From NCBI GenBank assembly GCA_029379385.1, contig CM055615.1:5518001-5582000 (forward strand): DNA of 64,000 nt, written 5' to 3'. The notes beneath the pieces are model-generated. The model did no database searches. It was not told the origin of the DNA and saw only the letters and a list, made by a program, of their open reading frames with translations. Shown in pieces: positions 1-11,639 of this stretch; position 1 is the stretch's first letter; the number at the start of each line of letters is the position of its first letter. The translations under genes and the position numbers were made by a program. Source of the stretch: Quillaja saponaria. Taxonomy: Eukaryota > Streptophyta > Magnoliopsida > Fabales > Quillajaceae.

Positions 1-1795
1 AAGAAGCAGTGTCGTGGGCACTTGATGCAGTAACTCCATTGGTATTCTATCCCACACCCACATAGTCACATACACATGTAATTAATAAGTAAATTCTTAG
101 ACAATATTATAGACCAAACTTTAGCATAGGATTATCTAACTACCTCTTGAGTTTTATATCTCTCTGTGCAAATATGTCATCCAGGACAGAAGAATGTTGG
201 TCTTGTATTTCAATGTTTAAACTTCGTGCCTTTTCCAAAAGTGCAGGGAAAGAAATTTCAAAACCTGCAAGCATATTCTCCGGATTCTCAGTCTTAAGCT
301 TGCTAATGTTTTGATTGAAAAAGGCCATTCCTTTCTCACACTTGTCTGGATGAACATTCCATCTGGTTAATGCAATAACACAAGCCAATGTGTTAAGTAT
401 TCGATCATAAGATAAGAATACTTGTCTATCACCCCATGAACCATCAGGATTCTGATTGTTGGCAATCCATTCAAGACAAGATGGGAATTGAGGTGAGTCA
501 CTTCCATTAACATCTTCTACAAGAGCAACCCATGCTGTGTCATAAGCCGACTCCTTTACTCCTCCATCTCCCACAGATTCCAGCATAGATTTAATGGCTT
601 CCACATACTTTTTTATCTCGTTCGTTTCAAAACTCTCTCCCAACTAGAAAAAAAAAATTACATAAATCCCACACTTGATTTAATTGAAATTCAATTTATC
701 ACACTTTGACTGGTCAGTTTAGAGAAATCTATCACACATCTAGTCAGTTTACAAGAATTTATCACACATCGATCATTTTATATATCACCTTTTAACAAAA
801 GACGATAGTAAAACCTATTAATTAATTTTTGTCATTGGTAAAACGTAATATACTATAGCACTAAGTTGCCTAATTTAGCCAGTTAGGAATTGAAGTCTTT
901 CAATTTAGAGATTGATTTTATTTACTTGAACATTTTTAGAATAAAAAATACGTAGATTTTATGAAAAATGAGTACTCGTAGTAAAAAAAATAGAAGAAAA
1001 ATAAATAAATAAATTCAAGAGCACCTTATGATCAGCTTCCTCATGCAAGTCATTCTCCACAGTCTCAAGCCACTTTAACTTGGGAAGATCAAGTTGATAC
1101 TCATCTGCATATTATGCAAAACACAATATATTATTTAATTGTTTTTGTTAATACTATATAAATTTAATTGTCATCCTTATCTAACCTTAAGCTTAGCATA
1201 TGATATATCTTTTAAACATGTTTATGACCATCTCGATCGCATATCTCACTTGTCAAGAAACAATTATCTTGGCTTGCACATAATAAAAATAGATTCACTC
1301 ACCGATGATGAATCCTGATAAATATTGTCATGATTGTTATTTACAGTCGTTATCTAGGGTAGGGTCACTCAGATTAATAAAATTATGATAACTTGCAAGT
1401 AGATTTGTCTAAGCATAGATATGACTAAATATATATATATATTAATTTAATAAATTATATCTTAATCATTTGTTGGTACTTGTCTCACCTTGAGTCCGTG
1501 ATTTATTCCTTGAGCGAAAATCAAATTTCAATTGCCGTCTGCCGTCCTTAGCTTCGACAGTCTTAATGCCTGTATTGAAAAATAAACTTATTTAAAGATT
1601 TTGTTCTTTTTTGATCATACGTCAGACTTCACAAATCTTTGCTTTTTCTCTTTTATATGTTTTCGGAAAAGGAGCAAAGTTTTTTTCCCTGCAAAAGTGC
1701 AAAATTTCGTTCCAAGAAAATAGAACACAATTAAAATACGAAAAAAAAAAAACAAAAAACGAATTTCACATTTATATTTAAAATCTTGACATAAT

Positions 1796-1831
<36 letters not shown>

Positions 1832-2137
1832 TAATTTTTTAAAATAATGAGAATTGAGAAATGTGTATTTTCAATCAAATATAAGAAGGAAGTAATTTAG
1901 AGTGAGGAGAATATATTTCGAAGTAAAATAAGATCTTTTAATTATTTTTATCTTTTTATAATTGAATTTTACAATAATCGCTGCAAGCGAGATGAACTTA
2001 CTCAGAAAAGGGTTAGAGCAAAAAGGGATTGATAAGGCGAAGGAAGGTGGGTTGACATAGTCTGGGATACGCGTAGAAGAAGAAGAAGAAGAAGAGAGAG
2101 ACGGGAGGAGTTGATGGGAGGAGAACAGAGAAGACAT
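1..2137 (-). CDS. CPS: Copalyl diphosphate synthase (class II diterpene synthase), 5' part, runs off left edge
   Basis: Class II diterpene cyclases protonate geranylgeranyl diphosphate to copalyl diphosphate in plastids, the first step to gibberellins and labdane-type diterpenoids. Five exons on the minus strand join in phase with GT..AG borders: 2137-2002, 1569-1489, 1104-1025, 643-144 and 46-1 (continues off the window). Exon 1 begins MSSLFSSHQLLPSL and is Ser-rich, as expected of a chloroplast transit peptide. Exon 3 has LPKLKWLETVENDLHEE. Exon 4 has the family signatures SAYDTAWVALVEDV and IANNQNPDGSWGD. Exon 5 starts RIPMELLHQVPTTLL. These match the N-terminal alpha/gamma-domain part of CPS enzymes. 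The catalytic DxDD motif would lie beyond base 1, so product stereochemistry and activity cannot be judged, and a specialised CPS-like paralogue is as possible as the gibberellin enzyme. No stop or frameshift is seen in the 5 exons. A second terpene synthase lies 7 kb upstream on the same strand. Confidence 0.9.
1801..1830. repeat. (TA)n microsatellite in CPS intron 1
   Basis: Uninterrupted TA dinucleotide run inside the first intron of the CPS gene. Such runs are usually length-polymorphic. Confidence 0.9.
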
Positions 2138-2202
2138 GATCTGTTGTTGTGCAATTGATTTTGTTTAATTTGGTGTTTGAGGGAAAGGTAGCTAGCTGCT
2201 AC

Positions 2203-2210
2203 TATTTATA
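2203..2210 (-). promoter_or_regulatory. Candidate TATA box of the CPS gene
   Basis: TATAAATA on the minus strand, about 65 bases upstream of the CPS start codon at 2137-2135. Sequence and spacing fit a plant core promoter with a short 5' leader. No transcription start can be confirmed from sequence alone. Confidence 0.5.
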
Positions 2211-3849
2211 AGCAAACGAGAGAAAGGAAGATAAGCAAGCTTGTTGGTGATCTTTTTCTGTTTATTAATATTATTCTTGTTTAAAATAGATTCTCTTATG
2301 ACTTTTCTACCAAGTTGAATAAAGTGAACTTAAAATTTTTGTATTTTATCACATAAAAAAATAATAATATTAATTATCCAACTGTTTTCGTAGGGCAATG
2401 TTGGACTGCAAATTAATTAATGGACTTGTTCAAATTTATGTATATATGAATAAGACTTTTTCTTTCCCAAAACAAAAAAAAGGAGAACAAGAATACACTG
2501 ACACAGGTTACAACCAAAAAAATAAAACAAATTAAGATCTCTTGCAGATTGAGGAACTCGCCTTCTTCTTTTCTTTTTCTTTTTTTAATTTTTTAATTTT
2601 TTTATTTGAGAGACATTTTAAAAAATTAGTAGAATAAGTTGCCAGAAAATAATGACATGGTATTATATTTTTCATGGCAATACCTCGTAAGATAAAAAAT
2701 AAAAAATCATTGCTGTCTTCCTTACATGTCAATTAAAAGTTCAGTCAGCCTAAACTAAATCCACCCCAAGTAAACTAAGTAACTAACCATCTCAGTGCCT
2801 AACGCATCCTCTCATAATGATACATATACCATGGTGGCCGATTCGCCTTCTTTCAAGTTCATCACCTAATTTGTTGCATATGAATGACTTTTGCATAATT
2901 ATAATAAAAATAAGAAGTATTGAAATATTGTGAGAACAAATGATCATTCATTTTCATTATTTAACAGCATCAACAATGAGTTATTATTCTATATCAAATT
3001 AGTGAAATAATCATATAAGTTAGACTAAAAAGAAATAAAAAATGCTAGGCGAGAAAGAGAAAGACAAACAAAAACAAAAACATATATATAAATTGATATG
3101 TTATTATTTTTCAATGATCACAAGACTTATTGGGAATTTTTTAGAATAATAACTAAAAGGTTAAAAAAAGTGATCAGTGCAGACCGACAAATCAGGATGC
3201 TTAAAAGTAAACTAAAATTAAATAAATTAATTAAATTGTACTCTATGAATTTTAGATTTTACTATTTAATCTTTCAAATTTTACTAAAAATCTAACAACA
3301 TGGTGACCCACAAAATAAAATATTAAATAATTAATTACAAATTTGAGTTTCTCTATCGAAAAACTCACTAATATATATGCTTAAGTTAAATGCTAAATAA
3401 TTCATTAATTTGGTGATATATTTGAACACAAAAAATTCATATATTATTTTTTGTAAGGAAAAATTTTACAATTTTTTAATCTATTATAAAAAAATTCCAA
3501 CTAGATTCATGTACTACCAATTTCACAATTATATTATAACTATGTGTTACAAATAGAGATTTGAAGAATTAAAAAGAAAGGATGATCAATCTATTTGTAA
3601 AATTAATTGAGAAATAAATCAAATTATATGTTTTCTATTAGTAAATTTTTACAACTATTTAAAGAGAATATTTAATCTTCTTATTAAAGTTGTCTTTAGA
3701 AGTTATTAGTCTCATTTTTCTAGTATATCTTTTCTTTCACAAATCATTCTCTAATTTTGATTTATCGGAATTAAAATTTAAGGTTGTTTATTAATTTTAT
3801 GAAACAAATTTATATATATTAAAATTATAAGAAAAAGATTGATGTTATG

Positions 3850-3891
<42 letters not shown>

Positions 3892-3892
3892 T
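3850..3892. repeat. (AT)n microsatellite
   Basis: About 40 bases of alternating AT in intergenic DNA between the two terpene synthase genes. Confidence 0.85.
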
Positions 3893-5867
3893 TAATTTAT
3901 TATGTAATAATAAATTTTTGTTTCCACTGACAAAATTTTCTAGATCCGCTACTGCTCAAAGCAGTGGGGAAGTAGTATGTCTCATCCTCTTCACTTGACC
4001 ATTTTTTCGTTTATTAACACCCTTATAAAAATTCTAAATATACTATTATACAAAATAAAAAAAATAAACTTATTAAGTTTGAGATTTTTGTCTCCTATCT
4101 CCATTTTATAATTTGTGCAACCAGCCGCCAGCCAACAAAAAAAAATTTCTGAGCAAAGTTCTCACGACATTAAAGAGAGATTATTGTCTAGGTTTAAAAG
4201 AGAGAAGAGATTTCTAACTAAAAAAATAGGTAAAAGTTTAATTTTTATTTATTATTGAATATAAATTTTTATTATGTTTTGAGTTATTGTGTTTCTATTA
4301 TTTATTATTACTATATCGGAATATCTTTATATAAAATTTTAGTAAGTTATTATAATTTTTTATTATTATATCGAAATATCTTTATATAAAATTTTAGTAG
4401 GTTCTCAGCAATGTATGTCTATTGAAGACGAGTACGATTTAGCAATTCAGATACTGATACACAAAACGCGACTGTTACAGCAGATCTGGTTGCAGCCTGA
4501 ATTCATCCATCCTGAATTCATCATCTGCTGCTCATATCTTCATCTTTGCAATCTGACAATTTTGAGTCAAGTGGGATATTAAAAAATAGAGAAATGCCCA
4601 AATGTTCAACAAAAAATACTTTTATTTTTTAGCATACAATTGCGTTTACACATATAAATTGAGAGAACGGACAAAATATTTGGTGGAAGTTCAACTTCAA
4701 CAGTTTGTATGCAAACAAACAAAATTTGGACAGAGTCAATTTTTTAAGCCATATAATGTTATCTCTGACTTAGTTTAGAGCACAATCAATTTTTTAATTC
4801 ATATTAGAAATTATGTTTTATTTACTTTTTGGTTTTTGAGGATTACATCCTTTCTTATTTTGAATCATAAGAAAAAAAAAAATTAATCAACCCTCTAGGA
4901 TTTCATTTATTCTATTATAGTTCTTCATGATTTTATTTTGTTTTAATTAGATTTTTAATCAAGTCAAAATTAATAAAAAATTTATAAAATCTAATGAAAT
5001 TAGCTAACAAGTTTTTTTAAGAGATGATGAAAAATTATATTTTAATGTATGAAAAGAAAAATGACATGAATATTGGTAGAATAATAAAATAAAATAAAAT
5101 TTGTTCTCTCAATTTTAAATTTATACTCTAATTGTTTTGTTAAAAACAGAAAAATTTCATAGATCGTGAACTTTTTCCTAGGTATTTTTAATTTTAGCAA
5201 CTAATTATGTTATGTTCCATCTAAAATTAATAGTTTTGGGTTGATTAATAATTACATTTTACAGAAAATAAACCCTGAAGATTAAAATAAAAATAAAATA
5301 AAATTTCAAAGGACCTGAATGGAAATAATTTTTCAATAAAAATGATGTAATTCTCACAAACTAAACAATAAATAAACTTATAAATTAATACTAACTTGAT
5401 TTTTACTCAATGGGACTATTGGGATCCTTTATATTATATTTTTCTTATGCAAGTCAGTGTTTCTAAGTGTAACACGCTATAGTAAAATATTATTTCGTAA
5501 ACTGGAGAACAATAAATCTCACTCTATTAATATTTGACCATTGAAAACATTTTTTTAATATTTTAAAATTTTAAAAATAATCTTCCCATGACTGAAATAG
5601 GTGGTAGAGTCAAAAGTCAAAAGTCAAACGATGAGAAGCAACTCGTGGCCGTCTCCAAAGATAAAAAATTTTACAATTAAATATAAATTTATAAATTATT
5701 TATATCAAAATTAAAAAATTTATAAAAATTTTATTTTTTTTTGAAAGAATGATCAAGACTAAATACATATTATATCAAAAAATAACTATTTTAATAAATT
5801 ATGTATGAAATAAAATAATTATTACTGAATAAGAAATTATTCCTAAAAGAATGACTCGGTTCAAAAG

Positions 5868-5881
5868 AAATATATATATAT

Positions 5882-5922
<41 letters not shown>
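5868..5922. repeat. (TA)n microsatellite, interrupted once
   Basis: Alternating TA run of roughly 50 bases with one break near 5891. Confidence 0.85.
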
Positions 5923-5923
<1 letters not shown>

Positions 5924-7054
5924 ATTGAGTCACGGGCGGAAGAGTAGAGTTGAGGGGAAGCAACTTACTTCATCCAATTTGAAAAGTTTTATGTGTCGTA
6001 TACGTTAAATTGACTTGTTCCAATAATTCAGTAAAAGAAAATGATATATATAATTATGCTTCTACATTTTTAATTTTTTTTTTCATAATTAAACTATAAG
6101 ACTAATTATATTGTCTACTCTAGAAATTTAGAACTTGTTTTACTTTTACAATTAGATTGATTAATTATAGTTTAGTCACGGTCCACCATATCAACATGAA
6201 ATTAATTGAATGAAACAAAATATTTTATCTGCTTGAATATTTTCTTCACGATATATTTTTTTCAACGTATTAATTTCAGCTATTTCTTTGTTTTAAATGA
6301 AATCTTCATTTTTTTTATAAAATAAATTCTTTTTTTCTTTCCCTTTTCGCTTATCAAGAGACAAATTAAAGAACTTTTAATTGATAGTTCTCTCTTTACT
6401 TTATTATTATTTTTTGGTAAAAATAATTCTTTTAATTAATGAGTCATCCTATTTAAAAATAGATATTGTGTTGAAGAAATCACTAAATTTTGTTTATTTA
6501 GTACTAAACTACCTCTAAAATAGTGAATTGGAAAATGAGATAACTAATACTTATGATTAACTTAATGTTATTATCCAATTTATTATCAATGTGTTGAAAA
6601 AATCAACTCAAAATTTTATTTTTTTTTAAATCACTAAATTTTGTTTATTTAGTAATATTAAGAAGACTTAACTATTATTTTAGTCCCTTTAAATTGCCTT
6701 AGTTTTTAATTTAGTATTCCAAGAATATTTTCGGTCAATTTTATTCTCTAAAATCCATAATTTTTCAATTAAGTTACATTCTCTCATTCTCAATGTTATG
6801 CATAAATAAAATAATTTTACATAATTTAATGATAAAATAACCAAAAAAATAGTTTTGTAAGATATAAAAACAACTTATGTATTTTATTATCTTTATGTTC
6901 AAGTGTGATTATTTTGTTAATTCATGACATGTAAATGGAAGAATAGAACTTAATTAAAAAAATTTGAATCTTGAAAGATGAAATTGACTATGAAAATTCT
7001 TCAAAGACCAAAATGAAAACTGATATAATCTTGAAAGACCAAAACTAGTAAATA

Positions 7055-7225
7055 AGCCACCAACAAGGGTTAGATGAAATCGTAAGTGGTCTGCACTCTC
7101 AGGGTGAGAGCACAAGTTTGAACCTTGGAGTAGCAATTGTTGGGAGGGTCTCCCAGTCGAGACATACCCGAGGGATTAGTCTCACAACAACGCCAGGTGA
7201 GAAAAAAAAGAAAAAAAAAGTAGAT
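7055..7225 (+). mobile_element. Probable tRNA-derived SINE
   Basis: A GC-richer island in very AT-rich DNA. It has a box B-like segment (GTTTGAACCTTGG at about 7115) about 30 bases downstream of a box A-like segment (TAAGTGGTCTG at about 7083), the spacing of a tRNA-type RNA polymerase III promoter. The body continues with GGGAGGGTCTCCCAGTCGAGACATACCCG-type text and ends in an A-rich tail from about 7200. Length of about 170 bases and the A-rich 3' end fit a plant SINE. No clear target-site duplication was found by eye. Short open frames across it on both strands are not genes. Confidence 0.55.
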
Positions 7226-9175
7226 AAGCCTATTAAGAATAAAGTACCTATCTTTCTCAACCAAAAAAAGAAAAAGAAAGAAAAGCTAAAGTACCTATAA
7301 AAGTGAATTGGAGAATAAGATAACTAATAGGTATGAGTTATCATGTTATCATTATTAAATTTACTCAATTCTAATTGCATTATATTACTAATCCTCATTT
7401 ATATACTATTTAACTTTATTAAAAAAATTCTACATTTATAAATTGCATTTTCATAGGTTGATTCCAAAACTTTTTCTTTATCATTTTTCCCTGATTGAAA
7501 AAGTTTCTAGATTTGTAACTGTTGATGTAGTCATGAAAAAGATTCAATGAAAGACAAATAAATTGAAGACTGAGCATAGAACAATTCGGCAGAAAAAGAG
7601 AAGAGAGAATCTACATGTTAGTTTTAATTGTTTTTGAGGTATCTACTTTTTTTCTTATTATAATAAAAACATGCTATTTATAGAAATATTCTATTTTGAT
7701 AATATAAATTTTGAAACAATTGAATTATTTTAGAGATGAGTTGGAATTATTAATTAATGGTATGGCATGTACATAATGAAAATTTCATTCTCGATTATAA
7801 ATGAGACTCAAACTCTCATGCAAACCTCTTAGAGAAATTTTTTTTTTTTTCCTTTTTTTTTTATCACTAAACCAACTCATTATTGATAAAATTATTAAAA
7901 TTATTAAAATCAATAAGAGATTATTAACTAATTTTTTTTTTATTTCATATTTTATTTCACGAATGAGTTGTTGCAAATCACTCATGTATGATAGAATTAT
8001 CAAACTTTGACGTCTAGAACTAACTAAAGGCTCAAAAAATTTAGTGTAAAATAGATACTTTATCATTAGTCCAATCAATATTCACTTTAACTATTTTCCC
8101 TCTTACTAAAATCACCTAATGTTGTTGTTGTTGGATTTGTAAATTAGAATTTTGGTAATGTTGTGGTGTAAACATAATATAAATAAGAGCATGATGTTTG
8201 ACTATAGTAGTAGGTGAGTAGCCGAAAAGAATGTCGTGTGAGTTTAAAATTTTGAATTTGTGAGAGAAATATTTGCGTTTGAGAGAGATCTTTTATAATC
8301 TCTTTTGATTACCAATGAAAATTTTTCATCATCTTTGCTTGTGTTCTCTATTGGAGGTTTTACACGTTACATGCATTTTTTTATTGATTGCCTATAATTT
8401 CATTGATTACTAGGGTTTTACCCCAATATTCGTAAATTATGTTCACTAATAAGTATATAAGTAGTGAGTACAAATTGAAGAAATTAAGTATTCTTGAAAC
8501 TTTATACACATATTTTTTTATATATATAATATCCTTATTGATAAGTTTTTTTTTGAATCTGGTGTTTTGTTTAATAACATCTTTGCTGTATTTTGTCTCC
8601 ATTTATGAATAAAATAATCCTTTTGTTATTATAAAAAAGAAAAAACTTTATGCACTTGTTTTTTAAAAATTCGGGTTGATTGTGAAAACGCCAAAAGATG
8701 AGTCATACTCGTTTCCCTACCTAGCAGTGCTAATTAAACAATGTGTTTTGTTTCTTGTGTTCGGTGGTCTAGTCTATTGTTTTGGCATTTTATAATTATG
8801 TTAGTATAAAAACAAAGAAAAATTATTCTCAATTGGTAATATAACATAAAGAAACATGATTGAACCGGAATGATAATTACCAGAGTTAGACATAAACTGA
8901 TTCGGATACACTTGATCTTTGAAAAGATAATTAGCTCATCTCGAAGATAATTAGTAGAGAATAGCGTAAATTAGTCCGGACACACTAGGTCTCTTTACAA
9001 AACAAAACAAATATAAACGACTCGGACAATTCTTAGGCTCCTAGCCATTAATTTATTTGTAATTAAACAAACAAAGACAATTCTAAAAGCTCTTCAACAA
9101 GTACACTCAATTCTATGGATTTGATTTCCTTATTATCGTCTACAATATTGTACACACCAATTTGACTAATACTCT
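7226..9175. other. Intergenic, nothing recognised
   Basis: AT-rich DNA downstream of the TPS gene. Open frames here are low-complexity Lys/Asn/Phe-rich shadows. No RNA gene or repeat boundary could be supported. Confidence 0.5.
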
Positions 9176-11529
9176 TTACTCTTTACACACAAAAGGGATA
9201 GGCTTACTAAATAATGATAATATTTTACCCTTAATTTCAGTTTCTTGGTGAGTAAAGCCATCTCCATGCTCGTACATGGACGAACACACCCTTGAAAGGT
9301 TCATAGCAGCTTCGGTAAATTCATGTGGAATGGGAGACTCTGTAACTCGATATTTGTTCATCTGCTTCCATGATAACTCAATCACACTCCTTATTTTTTC
9401 TCGAGCTTCTTCTTCCGTAGCACCGGTTTCGTTCATGTAACACTTGATTGAAGTGGGACACTCTAATTCATCCTAAATTTGAAAACAAAAAAAGTCGAAA
9501 AATGAATAGAAGAATAACAAACAAAAAGGAGTGAATATATATATATATGTGTGTGTGTGTGTGTACGGGCGCGCGAGCATACCAAAGACGTATTAAGGTC
9601 ATCAGAAAGGCGCATAATCGTTCCTGCGCAACGAATAACGTCTGGGCACTGTTCCAAGCAGTCTAAAGCCTCCTTTGTTATTGGATTTGCAAGAGAAAAG
9701 AAAGCATGGACTAGTAAAATCCCGAGGGAAGTGGAAATCCATGTATTGGCAAGGTGTTCTTGTAGAGTTGGCGTATGTTCACTGAAATACCACTGTGCCT
9801 CAACTAGACTTGCTTTAAAGTAATCTGTCCACTGGTTTGCATCCATGAATATATAAGTAAAACAACATAGAAATTAACAAACTTAGACAAAATAATATTC
9901 AAGTTATGACACGCATACCGCTTTCTTAACGAATGGAATCATGTTGATTCCTTTCTTGTTTAAAATGTCAGAAGCTATTTTATTTTCAAACTCATTGAGA
10001 GCAAAGAAGTATATCTTCATGTAATCAGGTAGATTATCCATTAAATTTACATCCCATCTGGAATCACAAATAAAATAGTTTAAGATTGAAAACATATATA
10101 TAGTTTTGCAGTTTAAGATTGAAATACTTAATAATAGTTACCTGTCCATAGCTTCTGTGAATAGTTCTAACTGTTCCAATGTACCATGGGCATCGTAAAC
10201 ATCGTCTATTACAGTTATAACTTCAATAAGAACTGCAATGATTTTCCTGCAATCTCCTAAATAAGGCTCATAAGTCATACCCACTGCTGAAAAAAAACAT
10301 TCCATTAACCTGTCTCTGGCAAAGCTCAACTTGTCAAGCCCAGTGGACATCCACCAACTAGAGGACTGTTTTAGATCTTCTTGATGGATTGCTTGTACAA
10401 TGTTAAAATCTAATTTAGCAAGGTCAAGCAAAATAGGATTTACATTAGGAGATCTTTCATACATATCGATAAACCACCGAGCCTCCAACCTTAGCAACCT
10501 CCAATGCAATGGAATTTCCAATCCATGGGTAACTAACAAAGACATATAGTCATTCCTTGTCAACATTGTTGACAAACTCTTTCAGATAGTTTCTGGTGAA
10601 AATTTTTGCTTCATCTAAGATTGTTTCACCTGCTACAGAAAGATAGGAGGCTTCATATAAAGACAACATTCCCCTAATGTTGTCAGTATTTCCTGATTTG
10701 AAATTACCCACCTCATCTCGGAAACTATTAAAAGCGTCTGCAATTAAGAACAAAAACGAATTATATATATATATATATACACAAACACATTCCAGTAGTA
10801 TGAATCTCGACAAATATGTATTTATACCTGTTGATACATCATATCCATGTTGTCTTAAGAGTCTAAATTCAATCGCTGTAGCATATAAGTTATGCTTCTT
10901 TCTCAATGTATCATTGCCGGCAACATTCTCGTTGTAAGCATCATCTAACATTCTCTTTATTTCATCTTTAAAGTGATAAGATATTCCAAGCCTTTGCAAT
11001 ACGTCAATTGCCTCAAGTTTTTCCAGAGGATTTACCAAATTGTCGAGTATGCTCCTCACTTCTCCTATTAGCTTATCTTGTTGTTTCACATGTGACTCTC
11101 CCTACATTAAAAACATTTATGGTTATGTGCACAACATGAAATTGAATCGAGAAAAGTTGAAGTAATTTATTTTTCTCGAAAGATATATAAGAAAAACATT
11201 CCAACAACAACAGCATTAAATTTAAAAACAAACTTCCTATGCGCTCTATAAACTGTTTGAATAATAATAACAAAATCACATACTGCATATTCACTACTCA
11301 ACGATTGAATGTAATCATACACCCAAATATTCGTTGGCTTTTCTTCGTTTCGAAGAACGGTTGCGTGATCAGAAACGTTGGTGGCTGCCACGCACCGGAG
11401 CAAACGAGGAACTGGAACTTGTATATTACATCTTCTGTACTGTGTTTTTGAAAGAGAAAACTTCCTTTCAAACGGGAGAAACTTGGTGGGGATGCAATTT
11501 GGATGAAGAAGAAGATGATTGGCAGCCAT
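9176..11529 (-). CDS. TPS-b-type class I terpene synthase with one apparent frameshift
   Basis: Class I terpene synthase of the angiosperm TPS-b type, which ionise a prenyl diphosphate to a mono-, hemi- or sometimes diterpene. Exons, all GT..AG: 11529-11284, 11101-10828, 10737-10142, 10057-9919, 9831-9583, 9472-9176 (TAA). The sizes of the last three (139, 249 and about 297 bp) are typical of the family. The N terminus ([16 protein letters not shown]) looks like a plastid transit peptide. At the RRx8W site the residues are LR-x8-W ([12 protein letters not shown]). Catalytic motifs are present: DDVYD in exon 3 and DDLNTSLDE split over the last intron. Exon 3 changes frame near 10563: the frame ending EFVNNVDKE hits TGA, while one base later the family sequence resumes with [19 protein letters not shown]. 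An extra G in AAGG explains it, by mutation or sequencing error. The usual intron before the SWW segment is absent. Confidence 0.85.
9538..9563. repeat. (AT)n(GT)n compound microsatellite in the last TPS intron
   Basis: AT run followed by GT run immediately downstream of the exon 6-like donor at 9582. The high-purity dinucleotides lie within the intron that splits the NSE/DTE motif. Confidence 0.85.
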
Positions 11530-11587
11530 TTTTGCGAAGTGATAAAAAGATAAGCTTATGAGTTGTGCTTACAGGCTTTTGGTTTTC

Positions 11588-11622
11588 TTAATATATAAAT
11601 ATATTTTATATATATATACCAA
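11588..11622 (-). promoter_or_regulatory. Candidate TATA region of the TPS gene
   Basis: An AT-only segment with several TATATAAA-like octamers on the minus strand, 60-95 bases upstream of the start codon at 11529-11527. Position is right for a TATA box, but the AT-rich background makes the exact site uncertain. Confidence 0.35.
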
Positions 11623-11639
11623 CACTTCGCATTTGGTCC

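Larger units (their letters stand above)
2214..6940. other. Intergenic AT-rich stretch, no gene recognised
   Basis: No credible exon was seen on either strand; the open frames are short and of low complexity. It holds (AT)n tracts at about 3850-3890 and 5868-5922. There is a short tandem duplication (about 4311-4349 repeated at 4371-4409, sharing ATCTTTATATAAAATTTTAG). A diverged AT-rich repeat at about 4820-5350 resembles part of the 18.05-18.61 kb repeat (lines such as GGACC..AAAATAAAATAAA and GTTAAATTACACCTAAAATTAATA-type text). A terpene synthase 5' regulatory region may extend into 2211-3000. Confidence 0.6.

Noticed and set aside
1871..2137. 88-residue open frame taken as a complete small protein
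   Set aside because: Only the first 45 or so residues are coding; a GTAAG donor at 2001 joins it to the next CPS exon, and the rest is intron read-through.
7070..7300. Overlapping 60-65 residue frames on both strands
   Set aside because: They lie over the SINE-like repeat and its A-rich tail and are shadows of repeat sequence.
9551..9823. Plus-strand 90-residue frame
   Set aside because: Antisense shadow of the TPS exon at 9831-9583.
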